Shown: positions 1 through 9,605, numbered from the stretch's first letter. The stretch is 64,000 bases of DNA from Skermanella stibiiresistens SB22 (GCF_000576635.1 NZ_AVFL01000015.1:62001-126000), one strand, 5' to 3'. Notes: generated by a model from the sequence alone, not told the origin. Numbers and translations are program-made.

Positions 1-584
1 ACGCCGATGCCTTGGTCGACCAATTCGTAGACCATTCGCCACAGCTCGCGCCGCGACAGCGGATCGACACCGACGCTGGGCTCGTCCAGCAGCAGCAGGC
101 GCGGCGGACGGATCAAGGTGCAGGCGAGCCCAAGCTTCTGCTTCATGCCGCCGGACAGCGCGCCGGCGAGACGGCCACGGAACGGTTCCAAGCCGGTGAA
201 CCCCAGCAACCGCTGGAACGCGGCGGCGCGGTCGCCGCCAGTCACCGCGCGGAGATCGGCGTGCAGCGTCAGGTTCTCCGCGACCGTCAGATCCTCGTAG
301 AGACCAAACCGCTGCGGCATGTATCCGACGACGCCTCTGACGTCCTCACCATCGGCGATGCTGTCGAAGCCGCACACGGTGACCGCTCCGGCGGAGGGCT
401 TGAGCAGGCCGGCGATCAGCCGGATCAGCGTCGTCTTGCCGGCCCCATCCGGCCCGACCAGACCGGTCACCCGCCCCGGCATCACCACGGCCGACAGGCC
501 GTCAAGCGCCATCCGCCCGCCGAAGCGCTTGGCGACGCCATCGATCGTCACCAGCGGCTCGGGCTTGACGGCATGCCCCGTCAT
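1..584 (-). CDS. ABC transporter ATP-binding protein, YbhF-like (partial, cut by window edge)
   Basis: This is an ATPase subunit of an ABC exporter; about 194 N-terminal residues are visible and the C-terminal part lies beyond base 1. Read on the minus strand it shows a Walker A (GPDGAGKTT) near residue 50, an ABC signature LSGGMKQKLGLA and a Walker B LLLLDEPSVGVDP. The MKQKLGLA signature is typical of the YbhF family, which often carries two ATPase domains in one chain, so a second domain may follow outside the window. The ATG at 584 lies four bases after the stop of the HlyD-type gene, so the two form an operon that probably continues with permease genes. The family is clear; the exported substrate cannot be read from the sequence. 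Confidence 0.85.
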   Translation of the reverse strand, partial: MTGHAVKPEPLVTIDGVAKRFGGRMALDGLSAVVMPGRVTGLVGPDGAGKTTLIRLIAGLLKPSAGAVTVCGFDSIADGEDVRGVVGYMPQRFGLYEDLTVAENLTLHADLRAVTGGDRAAAFQRLLGFTGLEPFRGRLAGALSGGMKQKLGLACTLIRPPRLLLLDEPSVGVDPLSRRELWRMVYELVDQGIG

Positions 585-588
585 GGCG

Positions 589-1617
589 TCATCCCGCCCT
601 GGGCGTCAGGCCGGGCGGAGGGCCGTCAAGCTTGATCGTGACCGGCATGCCTTGGCGCAGGCCGTCGTCGGCATCCTCGACCGTCAGCCTGATCCGATAG
701 ACGAGGCTGGAGCGCAGCTCCGGCGTCTCGACCGCGCGCGGCGTGAACTCCGCCGTCGGCGAGACGAACCCAACCTTTCCCCGGTATGTCCGGCCTCCCG
801 GCATATCCGTCGAAATGCTCACCATCATCCCCGGCTTGACCCTGCCCAGAGCGGTTTCCGGCACGAAGCCGCGGATCCAAACCGGATCGTCGATCGACAG
901 GGCGTAGACCGCCGAACCGGGAAGCACGATCGCCCCCGGCTCCAACACTCGGGTCAGGATCGTCCCGGCGGATGGCGCGTACAGGACCGTATCCGCGACC
1001 CGGCGCTCGATCAGGCTGAGCGTCGACTGGTCGGCGGCGAGCTGAGCCTTGGCCGCCGCGATGTCCTCCGTCCTGGGTCCGGCCACGGCGAGGGCCAGTT
1101 GCTGCCGCGTGACCTCCCGCTTCGCCTGCGCCTGTTCGAGCGCCGTCTCGGCGTCCTCCAGCGCCTGCTGTGACACGACATCGCGCCGAGCCAGCTCCAC
1201 CTGCCGCTGACGCACCGAGCGCGCGTAGGTCACGGAAGCCTCGGCCTCGGCGACATTGGCTCGGGCGAGGGCCACCTCCTCCGGCCTGCTGCCCGCGACA
1301 AGCTTGGCGACCTGTGCCTTCTGGGCATCGAGGCGCGCCCGGGCGATGGCGAGACCATCGGTGTAGTAGTTGCTCTCGACCCTGGCGAGTTCCTGGCCGG
1401 CGGTGACCATGTCGCCCTCACTCACCAGCATGGTGGTGATCCGGCCTTCGACATTGAACGCGAGGTTGACTTGCCGGATGTCGACGTTGCCGGTGAGCAC
1501 CAGGACACCCGCGTCGGCTGGCGCCTGGAGCGCGAAGCGCCACACCCCAACCCCCGCCAGGATCAGGAGCACGATGGCGACCGCGACTTTGAAGCGACCG
1601 CGTTGGGATGGTGTCAC
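589..1617 (-). CDS. HlyD/YbhG-type membrane fusion protein of an ABC efflux system
   Basis: This 342-residue periplasmic adaptor links an inner-membrane ABC exporter to the outer membrane. A single N-terminal membrane anchor (about residues 9-29, VAVAIVLLILAGVGVW) is followed by a biotinyl-lipoyl-like half (GNVDIRQVNLAFNVEGRI), a long alpha-helical hairpin rich in Ala, Arg and Glu (about 80-200), and a second lipoyl/beta-barrel half (LYAPSAGTILTRVLEPGAIV). The length matches the YbhG/HlyD family. Translation appears to start at a GTG at 1617, without a clear Shine-Dalgarno sequence. The gene is directly followed by the YbhF-like ATPase, which supports a YbhG-YbhF type exporter of drugs or xenobiotics. 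The substrate is unknown. Confidence 0.85.
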   Translation of the reverse strand: MTPSQRGRFKVAVAIVLLILAGVGVWRFALQAPADAGVLVLTGNVDIRQVNLAFNVEGRITTMLVSEGDMVTAGQELARVESNYYTDGLAIARARLDAQKAQVAKLVAGSRPEEVALARANVAEAEASVTYARSVRQRQVELARRDVVSQQALEDAETALEQAQAKREVTRQQLALAVAGPRTEDIAAAKAQLAADQSTLSLIERRVADTVLYAPSAGTILTRVLEPGAIVLPGSAVYALSIDDPVWIRGFVPETALGRVKPGMMVSISTDMPGGRTYRGKVGFVSPTAEFTPRAVETPELRSSLVYRIRLTVEDADDGLRQGMPVTIKLDGPPPGLTPRAG

Positions 1618-1760
1618 GATCGGTACGGCATGGCTGGAGTTTCCAGAACAGGCGGGCGCCTGGGATGGTGATCCACGGGCTTGGGAGAAGTGCCGATGAT
1701 TCCCTCCACTATGCCCGCGGAGCCGCCACGTCCTTGATCCATCTCATGGCTGGAGCGAAT

Positions 1761-2030
1761 TCAGTGGGGCGGATCGTTCCGGATCAAATGCTCGACCAGC
1801 GCCGGCAAACTCTCGCCGATCTGCCGGGCGACGCGTTCGGCGTCATCGTGATCGGTGGCCTCCGCCACCAGCTTGGCGAGCGCGATCGTCATCGCCTGGA
1901 GTAGGAGCTTGGTATCGAGACCGGCGTGATTGGTCTGGGTCGCGAGGGCGAGGAACGAATTGGTGGCCCGGGCCAGGGGCGCCGCCTCGCGCGCCTGTCG
2001 AAACGAGGACAGATCTATGGTTTCCGCCAT
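1761..2030 (-). CDS. Small hypothetical protein (89 aa)
   Basis: I do not recognise this protein. It is 89 residues long, soluble and mostly helical in composition, with many Ala and Leu residues and no membrane segment or cysteine pair. The start at 2030 (MAETIDLS) is chosen because a strong Shine-Dalgarno sequence (GGAGGGAG) lies just upstream; an in-frame extension to 2090 has no such site. It lies between the HlyD gene and the tRNA on the same strand, with 143 bases separating it from HlyD, so it may be transcribed alone. A real gene is likely from the ribosome binding site, but nothing reveals a function. Confidence 0.6.
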   Translation of the reverse strand: MAETIDLSSFRQAREAAPLARATNSFLALATQTNHAGLDTKLLLQAMTIALAKLVAEATDHDDAERVARQIGESLPALVEHLIRNDPPH

Positions 2031-2126
2031 TCTCCCTCCACTTGCTTCGGCAACTGGATTGAGCGTGCGGTCAATCTCACGGATTTGCAAGCTCGCAGGC
2101 CAGCGAGGCGTCAGCGAGCGGGGGAA

Positions 2127-2203
2127 TGGTGGGCGTGACCGGACTTGAACCGATAACCAGACCGTTATGAGCGGCCAGCTCTAACCAGTTGAGCTACACG
2201 CCC
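2127..2203 (-). tRNA. tRNA with CAU anticodon (Ile2 or elongator Met)
   Basis: The minus strand folds into a complete cloverleaf. The acceptor stem GGGCGTG pairs perfectly with CACGCCC, the D arm is GCTC...GAGC, the anticodon loop is CTCATAA (anticodon CAU), the T arm contains GGTTCAAGTCC, the discriminator is A, and CCA is encoded at 2127-2129. A CAU anticodon belongs either to methionine or to tRNA-Ile2, whose C34 becomes lysidine. The elongator-type D arm and A73 rule out the initiator, but I cannot separate Ile2 from elongator Met by eye. Confidence 0.93.
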
Positions 2204-2396
2204 GACGCGAGGCACGAGAATGTGCCGCTGAAAACGCTTCAAAGCAACCCCGATATTCGCGAAGCGGTCACGATCCGGAACCACGATCCTGCCTCGAGTC
2301 GGCGAGGACATACCGACGCACTCACGCGAGAAAATTTGCAGGCACTCGCGTATCCATGCTCGAAGATGGGGTGGGATACCCAGGAGCCTTATCCGC

Positions 2397-3356
2397 ATGC
2401 CGCGTTCCGATTCAGTTTACCACCGCCTTTTCTCCCACCCGCTGATGATCGAACAGTTGATCAGGGAGTTCGTGTCCGAGGAAGTGGCCGCTGGACTGGA
2501 CTTTGGCCGCATGGAGCGGGTCAACGCCAAGTTCCACAGCCCTGGCGGCCGCCGGCGCGAGGGCGATGTCATCTGGCGCGTGGCGACCAACTCCGGAGAA
2601 GTCGTCCACATCTACCTGATGCTGGAATTCCAGTCGCGCACCGACTGGTGGATGCTGGTCCGCGTGCAAGTGTACATCGGCTTGCTCTGGCAGCAGATCA
2701 TCGAGGAACGGAAGCTGCCGTCCGGTAGCCGCCTGCCCCCGGTCCTGCCGATCGTGCCATACAACGGTGACAGGCCCTGGACCTCGCCCACCGACTCCGC
2801 TGGCTTGAACGCGGTGGCGCCAAGTTCGCCACTCTGGTCTTGGCAGCCCAACATCCGTTATCATCTGATCGACGAGGCGGCATTCAAGGCAGAGGATCTG
2901 GCGGAAAGCGACAGTTTGGTGGCGCTGCTCTTCCGTGTCGAGAATTGCACGCAACGCGATGAGTTGCCTCGGCTGATTGGTCGGTTGGTGGATTGGTTCA
3001 AACAGCACGCCGGCAATGAGGCCTTGATGAGGTTGTTCGGCGAGGTCGTATCGCAAGCCGCCGTCAGTATCGTCGGCGTCGGAGACGTGACTACTCAATA
3101 CAACGATCTGACGGAGGTTCAGAACATGCTCGCGACGCGCTTCAAGGAGTGGGAGACGCAGTTAAGAGCCGAGGGTTTGACGAAAGGTCGGGCGGAGATG
3201 CTATCCCGGCAACTCGAACGCCGTTTCGGTCGTTTGCCCGCCGAGGCGGACTCGATGATCGCGTCAGCGACCGCCGAACAACTCGACGTCTATATGGATC
3301 GCCTCATGGAGGCTGGTTCGCTCTCCGACGTGTTCCAGGACGTCCAAGCGGGCTGA
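2397..3356 (+). CDS. Rpn family PD-(D/E)XK nuclease / putative transposase
   Basis: This 319-residue protein belongs to the Rpn family of recombination-promoting nucleases (often labelled transposase_31 or DUF4351), which cut DNA in a RecA-independent recombination activity. The N-terminus (VYHRLFSHPLMIEQLIREFV) is the usual opening. The catalytic core shows the acidic residue in EGDVIW and the strand MLEFQS, where Gln stands in the place usually held by Lys in ExK. The last 60 residues (LSRQLERRFGRLP, then SLSDVF) form the C-terminal DUF4351-like domain. An AGGAG sequence sits about ten bases upstream of the ATG. It lies next to a tRNA, but no integrase, terminal repeats or duplicated tRNA end is visible. 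It is one of three Rpn genes here. Confidence 0.85.
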   Translation: MPRSDSVYHRLFSHPLMIEQLIREFVSEEVAAGLDFGRMERVNAKFHSPGGRRREGDVIWRVATNSGEVVHIYLMLEFQSRTDWWMLVRVQVYIGLLWQQIIEERKLPSGSRLPPVLPIVPYNGDRPWTSPTDSAGLNAVAPSSPLWSWQPNIRYHLIDEAAFKAEDLAESDSLVALLFRVENCTQRDELPRLIGRLVDWFKQHAGNEALMRLFGEVVSQAAVSIVGVGDVTTQYNDLTEVQNMLATRFKEWETQLRAEGLTKGRAEMLSRQLERRFGRLPAEADSMIASATAEQLDVYMDRLMEAGSLSDVFQDVQAG

Positions 3357-3390
3357 AGCGACCCGTCTCCTCCCAGCATATATACTGCGG

Positions 3391-3425
3391 GATTTCACAC
3401 CGGAGACGCCCCCGGTGTGAAAATC
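3391..3425. terminator. Inverted repeat between convergent Rpn gene and rpoD
   Basis: An 11-bp perfect stem (TTTCACACCGG at 3393-3403 with its complement at 3412-3422) encloses an 8-base loop and sits between the 3' ends of two convergent genes. Placement and stem length suit a bidirectional transcription terminator. Neither side is followed by a clean run of T residues, so intrinsic termination is probable rather than proven. Confidence 0.55.
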
Positions 3426-3436
3426 AAAAGCGGCAT

Positions 3437-5407
3437 TCAGGTATCCAGGAAGCTCCGCAACTTCCGTGACCGGCTCGGGTGCTTCAGCTTGCGCAGCGCC
3501 TTCGCCTCGATCTGGCGGATGCGCTCGCGGGTGACGGAGAACTGCTGACCGACCTCCTCGAGGGTGTGGTCGGTGTTCATGCCGATGCCGAAACGCATGC
3601 GGAGCACCCGCTCCTCGCGCGGCGTCAGGCTGGCCAGAACCCGCGTGGTCGTCTCGCGCAGGTTCGCCTGGATGGCGGCGTCCAGTGGCAGGACGGCGTT
3701 CTTGTCCTCGATGAAATCGCCAAGATGCGAGTCCTCCTCGTCACCGATGGGCGTCTCCAGCGAGATCGGCTCCTTGGCGATCTTCAGGACCTTGCGGACC
3801 TTCTCCAACGGCATCAACAGGCGTTCCGCCAACTCCTCGGGTGTCGGCTCGCGGCCGATCTCGTGGAGCATCTGGCGGGAGGTCCGGACCAGCTTGTTGA
3901 TCGTCTCGATCATGTGGACCGGGATGCGGATGGTGCGGGCTTGGTCGGCGATGGAGCGGGTTATCGCCTGCCTGATCCACCATGTCGCGTAGGTCGAGAA
4001 CTTGTAACCCCGGCGATACTCGAACTTATCGACCGCCTTCATCAGGCCGATATTCCCCTCCTGGATCAGGTCCAGGAACTGGAGGCCACGGTTGGTATAT
4101 TTCTTGGCGATCGAGATGACCAGCCGGAGGTTGGCCTCCACCATCTCCTTCTTGGCGCGGCTCGCCTCCTTCTCGCCTTTCTGGACGGTCGAGACGATCC
4201 GGCGGAACTCCAGGATCGGCAGTCCCGCCTCGTCGGACAGCATGGAGATCTGCTCTCGGACCTTGACGATCTCGTTCGAGTGCTTTTCCAGGAAACGGGG
4301 CCAAGCCTTGCCGGACAGACCCTTGATGCGGTCGGTCCAGTTCGGGTCCAGCTCGTGACCCTGATAGTGATGCAGGAAGTCCTCGCGCTTGACCTTGCTC
4401 TCGGTCGCCATGCGCAGCAGGCGGCCTTCCATGCTGTTCAGGCGCCGGTTGATGCCATAGAGCTGTTCGACGAGTTGCTCGATCCGTGGGTTGTTGAGCC
4501 GCACGGTATTCATCAGCTCAATCAGTTCGGTCCGCAGCTTGTCGTATTTCTTGTCGCTCTTGCCAAGGTCCTCGCCGCGCTGGATGGTCGCCAGCCGCGC
4601 TTCCTGAATCTTGTGCAGCTTCTCATAGGTCGCCGCGATCTTCTCGAAGGTCTCCAGGACCTGCGGCTTGAGCGCCGCCTCCATCGCGGACAGGGAGAGA
4701 TTGTTCTCCTCCCCATCGCCTTCCCCATCGGCGTCGCCTTCCGCCCCGATCGGCGGTTCCTCGGACTCCTCGCCCTCGGCCGCCGGTTCCCGAGCCGGAG
4801 CGGCCTCGCCCTCGGCCACGACGGGGATCGGCTCGGCGTCAGGGCCGCCGCCGTAGGTGGCATCCAGGTCGATGATGTCGCGCAGCAGCATCTTGCCCTC
4901 GTTGAGGGCATCGTGCCATTCGATGATCGCGCGGATGGTCAGGGGGGATTCGCAGATGGCGCCGATCATCTGCTCGCGGCCGGCCTCGATCCGCTTCGCG
5001 ATGGCGATCTCGCCCTCGCGTGACAGCAGTTCGACCGAGCCCATCTCGCGCAGATACATCCGCACCGGATCGTCGGTGCGGCCAACGTCGTCATCGTCCA
5101 AATTGCCGGAAACGCGGGTTTCGCCGTCGCTGTCGGCCGCCGCGTTCTGATTTTCGTCCTGTTCCTCGCTCTCGACGACGTTGATGCCCATCTCGGAGAG
5201 CATCGCCATCGTGTCCTCGATCTGCTCGGAGGAGGACTGGTCAGGCGGGAGAGCCGCGTTCATCTCGTCGTAAGTGACGTAGCCACGCTCGCGGCCGCGG
5301 GCGATCATCTTCTTGACCGCCTGCACCATGCCGTCCATCAGCGGGCCGTCGCCGGATTCTTCACGATTTTCCGTCACTTCCGTGCCGTTCGTCGTTTTCG
5401 TGGCCAT
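3437..5407 (-). CDS. rpoD: RNA polymerase primary sigma factor RpoD (sigma-70)
   Basis: This is the housekeeping sigma factor that directs RNA polymerase to -10/-35 promoters. The 656-residue product has sigma 1.1 near the N-terminus, region 1.2 ([21 protein letters not shown]), an acidic non-conserved insert of Glu/Asp/Gly/Ala repeats around residues 190-240, region 2 ([38 protein letters not shown]), region 3, and region 4 with the helix-turn-helix [24 protein letters not shown]. The ATG at 5407 (MATKTTNG) is preferred over an in-frame upstream extension because the extension lacks family similarity. It follows dnaG by 130 bases on the same strand, the classic macromolecular synthesis arrangement, and ends at an inverted repeat. 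Confidence 0.98.
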   Translation of the reverse strand: MATKTTNGTEVTENREESGDGPLMDGMVQAVKKMIARGRERGYVTYDEMNAALPPDQSSSEQIEDTMAMLSEMGINVVESEEQDENQNAAADSDGETRVSGNLDDDDVGRTDDPVRMYLREMGSVELLSREGEIAIAKRIEAGREQMIGAICESPLTIRAIIEWHDALNEGKMLLRDIIDLDATYGGGPDAEPIPVVAEGEAAPAREPAAEGEESEEPPIGAEGDADGEGDGEENNLSLSAMEAALKPQVLETFEKIAATYEKLHKIQEARLATIQRGEDLGKSDKKYDKLRTELIELMNTVRLNNPRIEQLVEQLYGINRRLNSMEGRLLRMATESKVKREDFLHHYQGHELDPNWTDRIKGLSGKAWPRFLEKHSNEIVKVREQISMLSDEAGLPILEFRRIVSTVQKGEKEASRAKKEMVEANLRLVISIAKKYTNRGLQFLDLIQEGNIGLMKAVDKFEYRRGYKFSTYATWWIRQAITRSIADQARTIRIPVHMIETINKLVRTSRQMLHEIGREPTPEELAERLLMPLEKVRKVLKIAKEPISLETPIGDEEDSHLGDFIEDKNAVLPLDAAIQANLRETTTRVLASLTPREERVLRMRFGIGMNTDHTLEEVGQQFSVTRERIRQIEAKALRKLKHPSRSRKLRSFLDT

Positions 5408-5537
5408 TCGATAGATGCCCCCGCCTAGAAAACACGTGATATGCGGAAGGCCCGCGGTGCCCCGCGCCACCCACACACACAGGACTGACTTTTATTGGCC
5501 TGACCCAAGCTCCATGCTCCATCTGCCATAGGCGACC

Positions 5538-7397
5538 TCAGTATTCAAGGTCGGGGTCGTCGAACTCGGCCGCACCGGCCTCGGCTTCCAGCAGCGCTCG
5601 AACCCGGCTCCAGTTGTCCGCGTTCATATCGCGGGCGAAGGATTGGGTCGCTTCCCGCCGTTCGGACTTGATATGATCGGTATATGTCTGCCCCCATACG
5701 TCATACCAGCCTCGCCGGGCATGCTCCAGTGTCGCGTCGGGCCGGGCGAAGGCATACAGGAAGGAAGCCGGGCCAATCGCGTCTGCCAGGTCGGAGAAGC
5801 CCTTCCCAGTCAAGTGGCTACCCAAACCGGCAGCGTCAAGACCAGGATGCTCGCTGAGGGTTGACACCACCGCCTGACGCAACACGTCGAGCGAGGCCAG
5901 CGAGAACTCGACCCCTCCGATGGATTCACCAACCTCGTCGAATAATTCCGGGTGATTCAGCAGTGTGGCGAGAAGAACACGCTCCCGAACTTCCCGTGCC
6001 GGTCGTGGCCGGCTCCTTTGGAAATCCTGCGGTGGATCGGTGTTGCGCGGCTGCCGAAAGCCTTTCCCCTTGAAGCCGGAGCCGCCGGCGAACCGCTGGC
6101 TGGGCTTGAAGCCCGGTCTGGCGCGAAAACGCTCGAAGAAGCGGTTCCGCATCTCATCGCGATAAAGCGTCTGGACGGTCCGGTCGGCGATCATTCCGAC
6201 GCGTTCGTCAAGGGCGGCCTGAAGCCCCGCGCGCGCTTCCGGCGAGTCCAGCACCCTGCCCTCCTCCTCCATCCGCCACAGCACGTCGGCCAGGGGAATG
6301 GCGCCGTCGAGCACCTGCCGCATCGCCTTGGCCCCTTGCTTCCGCAACAGGCTGTCGGGATCCTCGCCACCTTCCATGAAGGCGACGCGGACGGAGTGGT
6401 CCGGCAGCAGATGGGGCAGGACGCGCTCGACCGCCCGGAACGCGGCGCGCTGGCCCGCCTTGTCGCCGTCGAAGCAGAGGATCGGGACCCGCCGCCCAGG
6501 AGGCGCCAGCTTCCAAAGCTCCAGGATCTGCGTCTCGGTCAAGGCCGTGCCCAGTGGCGCCACGGCACCGGTGAAGCCGGCACGAACCAGCGCTATGACG
6601 TCCATGTAGCCTTCGACCACGACGATCGGCTCGCCGTCGGCCGCCGCCTGCCGCGCCCGGCTCATGTTGTAGAGCAGGCGTCCCTTGTGGAAGAGCGGGT
6701 TGTCGGCGGAGTTGATGTATTTCGGGCCGTCGCCCTCCATGATCCGGCCGCCGAAGGCGACCACCCGCCCGCGCCGGTCGGTGACGGGGAACATGACCCG
6801 GTTGCGGAAGAAGGAGAAGGCGCCGCCGCCGTATTCCGACGCGCGGACGACGCCGGCCTCCAGCATGTCCTCCTCCTTGTAGCCCTCGCGCGCCAGATGG
6901 ATCCGCAGCGCGTTGCCATCGGCCGGCGCGAAGCCAAGCCGGAAGCGAACCATGGTGTCCTCGTCCAGCCCTCGGCTCTTCAGGTAATCGAAGGCGGCCC
7001 GTCCGGCGGTGCCGGCGAGTTGGGCCTCGAACCATCGGCAGGACGCCTCGACCAGATCATGGAGCGATTTCTGCCGTTCGAAGCGCTGCCGATCCTCAGG
7101 CGTCGATTGCGGAACCTGGAGCCCCGCCTCCGAGGCGAGCTGCTCGACCGCCTCCGGGAACGCCAGATTGTCGTGGCGCATGGCGAAGCCGATGATGTCG
7201 CCATGGGCGCCACAGCCGAAGCAGTGGAAGAAGCCCTTCTGGTCGTTGACGTAGAAACTGGGAGTCTTCTCGTTGTGGAACGGGCACGGCGCCTTGAACT
7301 CGCGCCCGGCCCTGATCAGGCGCATGCGCTTTCCCACCACGTCGGACAGTGGCAGGCGAGCCCTCAGCTCTTCAAGGAATTGTGGGGGAAACGCCAT
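5538..7397 (-). CDS. dnaG: DNA primase DnaG
   Basis: The 619-residue primase makes RNA primers at the replication fork. A CHC2 zinc ribbon is visible at the N-terminus (C38, H41, C59, C62). The Toprim catalytic core follows, with VVVEGYMDVIAL carrying the conserved Glu and FDGDKAG carrying the Asp-x-Asp pair. The C-terminal third is the DnaB-binding region. Length and domain order are those of bacterial DnaG. It sits between yqeY (208 bases upstream, same strand) and rpoD (downstream), a common alphaproteobacterial variant in which yqeY stands near dnaG-rpoD. Start at 7397 (MAFPPQFLEELRARL) matches family N-termini. Confidence 0.98.
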   Translation of the reverse strand: MAFPPQFLEELRARLPLSDVVGKRMRLIRAGREFKAPCPFHNEKTPSFYVNDQKGFFHCFGCGAHGDIIGFAMRHDNLAFPEAVEQLASEAGLQVPQSTPEDRQRFERQKSLHDLVEASCRWFEAQLAGTAGRAAFDYLKSRGLDEDTMVRFRLGFAPADGNALRIHLAREGYKEEDMLEAGVVRASEYGGGAFSFFRNRVMFPVTDRRGRVVAFGGRIMEGDGPKYINSADNPLFHKGRLLYNMSRARQAAADGEPIVVVEGYMDVIALVRAGFTGAVAPLGTALTETQILELWKLAPPGRRVPILCFDGDKAGQRAAFRAVERVLPHLLPDHSVRVAFMEGGEDPDSLLRKQGAKAMRQVLDGAIPLADVLWRMEEEGRVLDSPEARAGLQAALDERVGMIADRTVQTLYRDEMRNRFFERFRARPGFKPSQRFAGGSGFKGKGFRQPRNTDPPQDFQRSRPRPAREVRERVLLATLLNHPELFDEVGESIGGVEFSLASLDVLRQAVVSTLSEHPGLDAAGLGSHLTGKGFSDLADAIGPASFLYAFARPDATLEHARRGWYDVWGQTYTDHIKSERREATQSFARDMNADNWSRVRALLEAEAGAAEFDDPDLEY

Positions 7398-7605
7398 GGA
7401 GCCCGGGTGTCACCTTAAAAATAACGGATCGCGCGACTATCGGATCGCGTGAACGACGGACCGGCCAGCTTATCCACCACACCTGGGCTCATCCACGATG
7501 GAGAGTGCGGGATATGGCCACCCATGCCCAGACTCCCATCGACGGTAAGCCATACTTGGTTAACGAGATATGAAGACCGCTTCCGGACGAAGGCCGCCTC
7601 AAGGA

Positions 7606-8067
7606 TCAGCTCGAGACCAGCACCTGCTTCACGTAGCCGCTCGCCTTGCCGAAATCCATCTGCCCGGCGTAGCGGGTTCGCAGTTCGGCCATGGCGCGCC
7701 CCATGTCCTTGATGCCGGTGGCGCCGACCTCCTTGATCACGGTATCGACGGCGGCACGGATCTCCGCCTCGCCCAACTGCTTGGGCAGGAAGTTCTCGAT
7801 GATGCCAATCTCCTCCCGCTCCTGCTCGGCCAGTTCGAGCCTGCCACCCTGCTCATACAGGGCGATCGCCTCGCGGCGTTGCTTGATCATGGTCTGGAGC
7901 ATGGAGAGGATTTCCTCCTCGTCGATCCCGTCCGTGATCCCGCGGCCGCGCGCGGCGATGTCGCGATCCTTGAGGGCCGCCAGGATCAGGCGCAGCGTGG
8001 AGACCGCGCGCTGGTTCTTGGCTCGCATCGCCTCTTTCAAGGCCTCGCTCAGCCGGCTGCGAAACAT
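7606..8067 (-). CDS. GatB/YqeY domain protein
   Basis: This 153-residue protein consists of a stand-alone YqeY domain, related to the tail of the GatB subunit of tRNA-dependent amidotransferase and thought to bind tRNA. Typical features are the opening SRLSEALKEAMRAKNQRAVSTLRLILAALKD (split here only by description), the central coil AELAEQEREEIGIIENFLP and the C-terminal DMGRAMAELRTRYAGQMDFG. The ATG at 8067 is selected because GAGGA lies about ten bases upstream and the product then has the standard length. It precedes dnaG-rpoD on the same strand and is divergent from carA. The exact function of the family is unsettled. Confidence 0.93.
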   Translation of the reverse strand: MFRSRLSEALKEAMRAKNQRAVSTLRLILAALKDRDIAARGRGITDGIDEEEILSMLQTMIKQRREAIALYEQGGRLELAEQEREEIGIIENFLPKQLGEAEIRAAVDTVIKEVGATGIKDMGRAMAELRTRYAGQMDFGKASGYVKQVLVSS

Positions 8068-8417
8068 CGTGTCGATCCTCGTCAAACGGGTCCCGGGACA
8101 ACCGGGCGAACCCCCGCGTTGGCCCCTTGGATAGGCGGTATTTTTCAAATGATAGCGAATCTCGACGGCTTCCGCCAGCGGAGCCGGGGCATGCCCGCCG
8201 CCCGCCTCCGGATGTCCGATCCCGCGGCGCCTCCCCTTGACCACGGGCCGGCCATGGTCTAATCGCACGGTCGTGGAGTGAACCGCGATCGGCCCTGGGG
8301 CCGGACGCGGTCTTGACGCGTGCCCTTCTCCCGACCAGATCGGGCGGGAGCGGCCACCGTCACATGCCGCATCAGGTAATGCGCCCGAAGGGGCGGTCAA
8401 TAAGAGGTCTGTCAGCG
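8068..8417. promoter_or_regulatory. Divergent intergenic region between yqeY and carA
   Basis: This 350-bp stretch contains no convincing gene and must hold the promoters of both flanking genes. A TTGACG hexamer at 8313-8318 faces carA, but no good -10 box lies 16-18 bases further on. A GC-rich imperfect palindrome centred on GGCCGGCC lies near 8239-8259. A short AT-rich patch near 8130-8150 faces yqeY. Confidence 0.5.
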
Positions 8418-9605
8418 ATGTCCGAGAACAATCCCGCCGCCCCCCCGCCGAACGCCATGGCGCCGCGTCCGGAAGGCGCCACCGCCGTCCTGGTCCTAGC
8501 CGATGGAACGGTGCTGTGGGGACGAGGATTGGGTGCCACGGGTGCTTCGGTCGGCGAGGTCTGCTTCAACACGTCGATGACCGGCTATCAGGAGATCCTG
8601 ACCGACCCCAGCTACGCCGGGCAGATCATCACCTTCACGTTCCCGCATATCGGCAACACCGGCGCCAACCTGGAGGACATCGAGACGGTGACCCCGGCGG
8701 CGCGGGGCTTGGTCCTGCGGGCCGACATCACCGAACCATCGAACTGGCGCGCCACCCGTCACCTGGACGATTGGCTGAAGAGCTTCGACCTGATCGGCAT
8801 CTCGGGCATCGACACCCGGCGCCTGACCCGGCGCATCCGCGATGGCGGCGCCCCGACCGGCGTCGTGGCGCATTCGCCCGACGGCAAGTTCGACCTGGAG
8901 GCCTTGCTGGCCCAGGCGGCGCAATGGCCGGGCCTGGAGGGAATGGACCTCGCCAAGGACGTGTCGTGCCGCCAGACCTATTCGTGGGACGAAGGCATGT
9001 GGAGCCTGGGCAAGGGCTACGCCAAGCAGGAGAGCCCACGCCACCACGTCGTCGCGATCGACTACGGCGCCAAGCGCAACATCCTCCGTTGCCTCGCGGG
9101 CACCGGTGCAAAGGTGACCGTGGTACCGGCGACCGCCACTGTCGAGGACGTGATGCGGCACAAGCCTGACGGCGTCTTCCTGTCCAATGGTCCGGGCGAT
9201 CCGGCCGCCACCGGCGTCTACGCGGTGCCGACCATCCGCGGCCTGATGGATACCGGCGTGCCGATGTTCGGCATCTGCCTGGGGCACCAGTTGATGGCGC
9301 TGGCGCTGGGCGCCGAGACCGGCAAGATGCCTCTGGGCCACCGCGGCGCCAATCATCCGGTCAAGGACCTGGAGACCGGTAAGGTCGAGATCACCAGTCA
9401 GAACCATGGCTTCGTGGTCAAGCCCGAGACCCTGCCCGACACCGTCGAGGTGACCCATGTCAGCCTGTTCGATGGCACCAACGAGGGCCTGAAGGTCAAG
9501 GGCAAGCCGATCTTCTCGGTCCAGTACCACCCAGAGGCGTCACCGGGCCCGGAAGATAGCCATTATCTGTTCCACCGCTTCGTCGACATGATCGGGAAGC
9601 GCTGA
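8418..9605 (+). CDS. carA: Carbamoyl-phosphate synthase small subunit CarA
   Basis: CarA (395 residues) hydrolyses glutamine and passes ammonia to CarB for carbamoyl phosphate, the precursor of arginine and pyrimidines. The N-terminal CPSase domain (VCFNTSMTGYQEILTDPSYAGQI) is followed by a class I glutamine amidotransferase domain: the oxyanion loop NGPGDP, the nucleophile elbow GICLGHQ with catalytic C287, and the His/Glu pair in QYHPEAS. The ATG at 8418 has AGAGG about ten bases upstream; in-frame ATGs further upstream encode residues not found in the family. carB is not adjacent: the next gene is a convergent helicase. Confidence 0.97.
   Translation: MSENNPAAPPPNAMAPRPEGATAVLVLADGTVLWGRGLGATGASVGEVCFNTSMTGYQEILTDPSYAGQIITFTFPHIGNTGANLEDIETVTPAARGLVLRADITEPSNWRATRHLDDWLKSFDLIGISGIDTRRLTRRIRDGGAPTGVVAHSPDGKFDLEALLAQAAQWPGLEGMDLAKDVSCRQTYSWDEGMWSLGKGYAKQESPRHHVVAIDYGAKRNILRCLAGTGAKVTVVPATATVEDVMRHKPDGVFLSNGPGDPAATGVYAVPTIRGLMDTGVPMFGICLGHQLMALALGAETGKMPLGHRGANHPVKDLETGKVEITSQNHGFVVKPETLPDTVEVTHVSLFDGTNEGLKVKGKPIFSVQYHPEASPGPEDSHYLFHRFVDMIGKR

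Noticed and set aside
2165-2398. Small minus-strand reading frame covering the tRNA
   Set aside because: It is explained by the tRNA cloverleaf and has no ribosome binding site or family similarity.
2127-3356. tRNA-linked genomic island
   Set aside because: Next to the tRNA there is only an Rpn gene; no integrase and no repeat of the tRNA 3' end was seen, and the following genes are core genes.
2397-3356. Insertion sequence suggested by the transposase label of the Rpn genes
   Set aside because: No terminal inverted repeats or target duplications are visible around any of the three copies; the family is a nuclease, not a proven transposase.
5408-5476. N-terminal extension of RpoD to 5476
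   Set aside because: The extra residues do not resemble sigma-70 proteins and lack a ribosome binding site; ATG 5407 gives the normal start.
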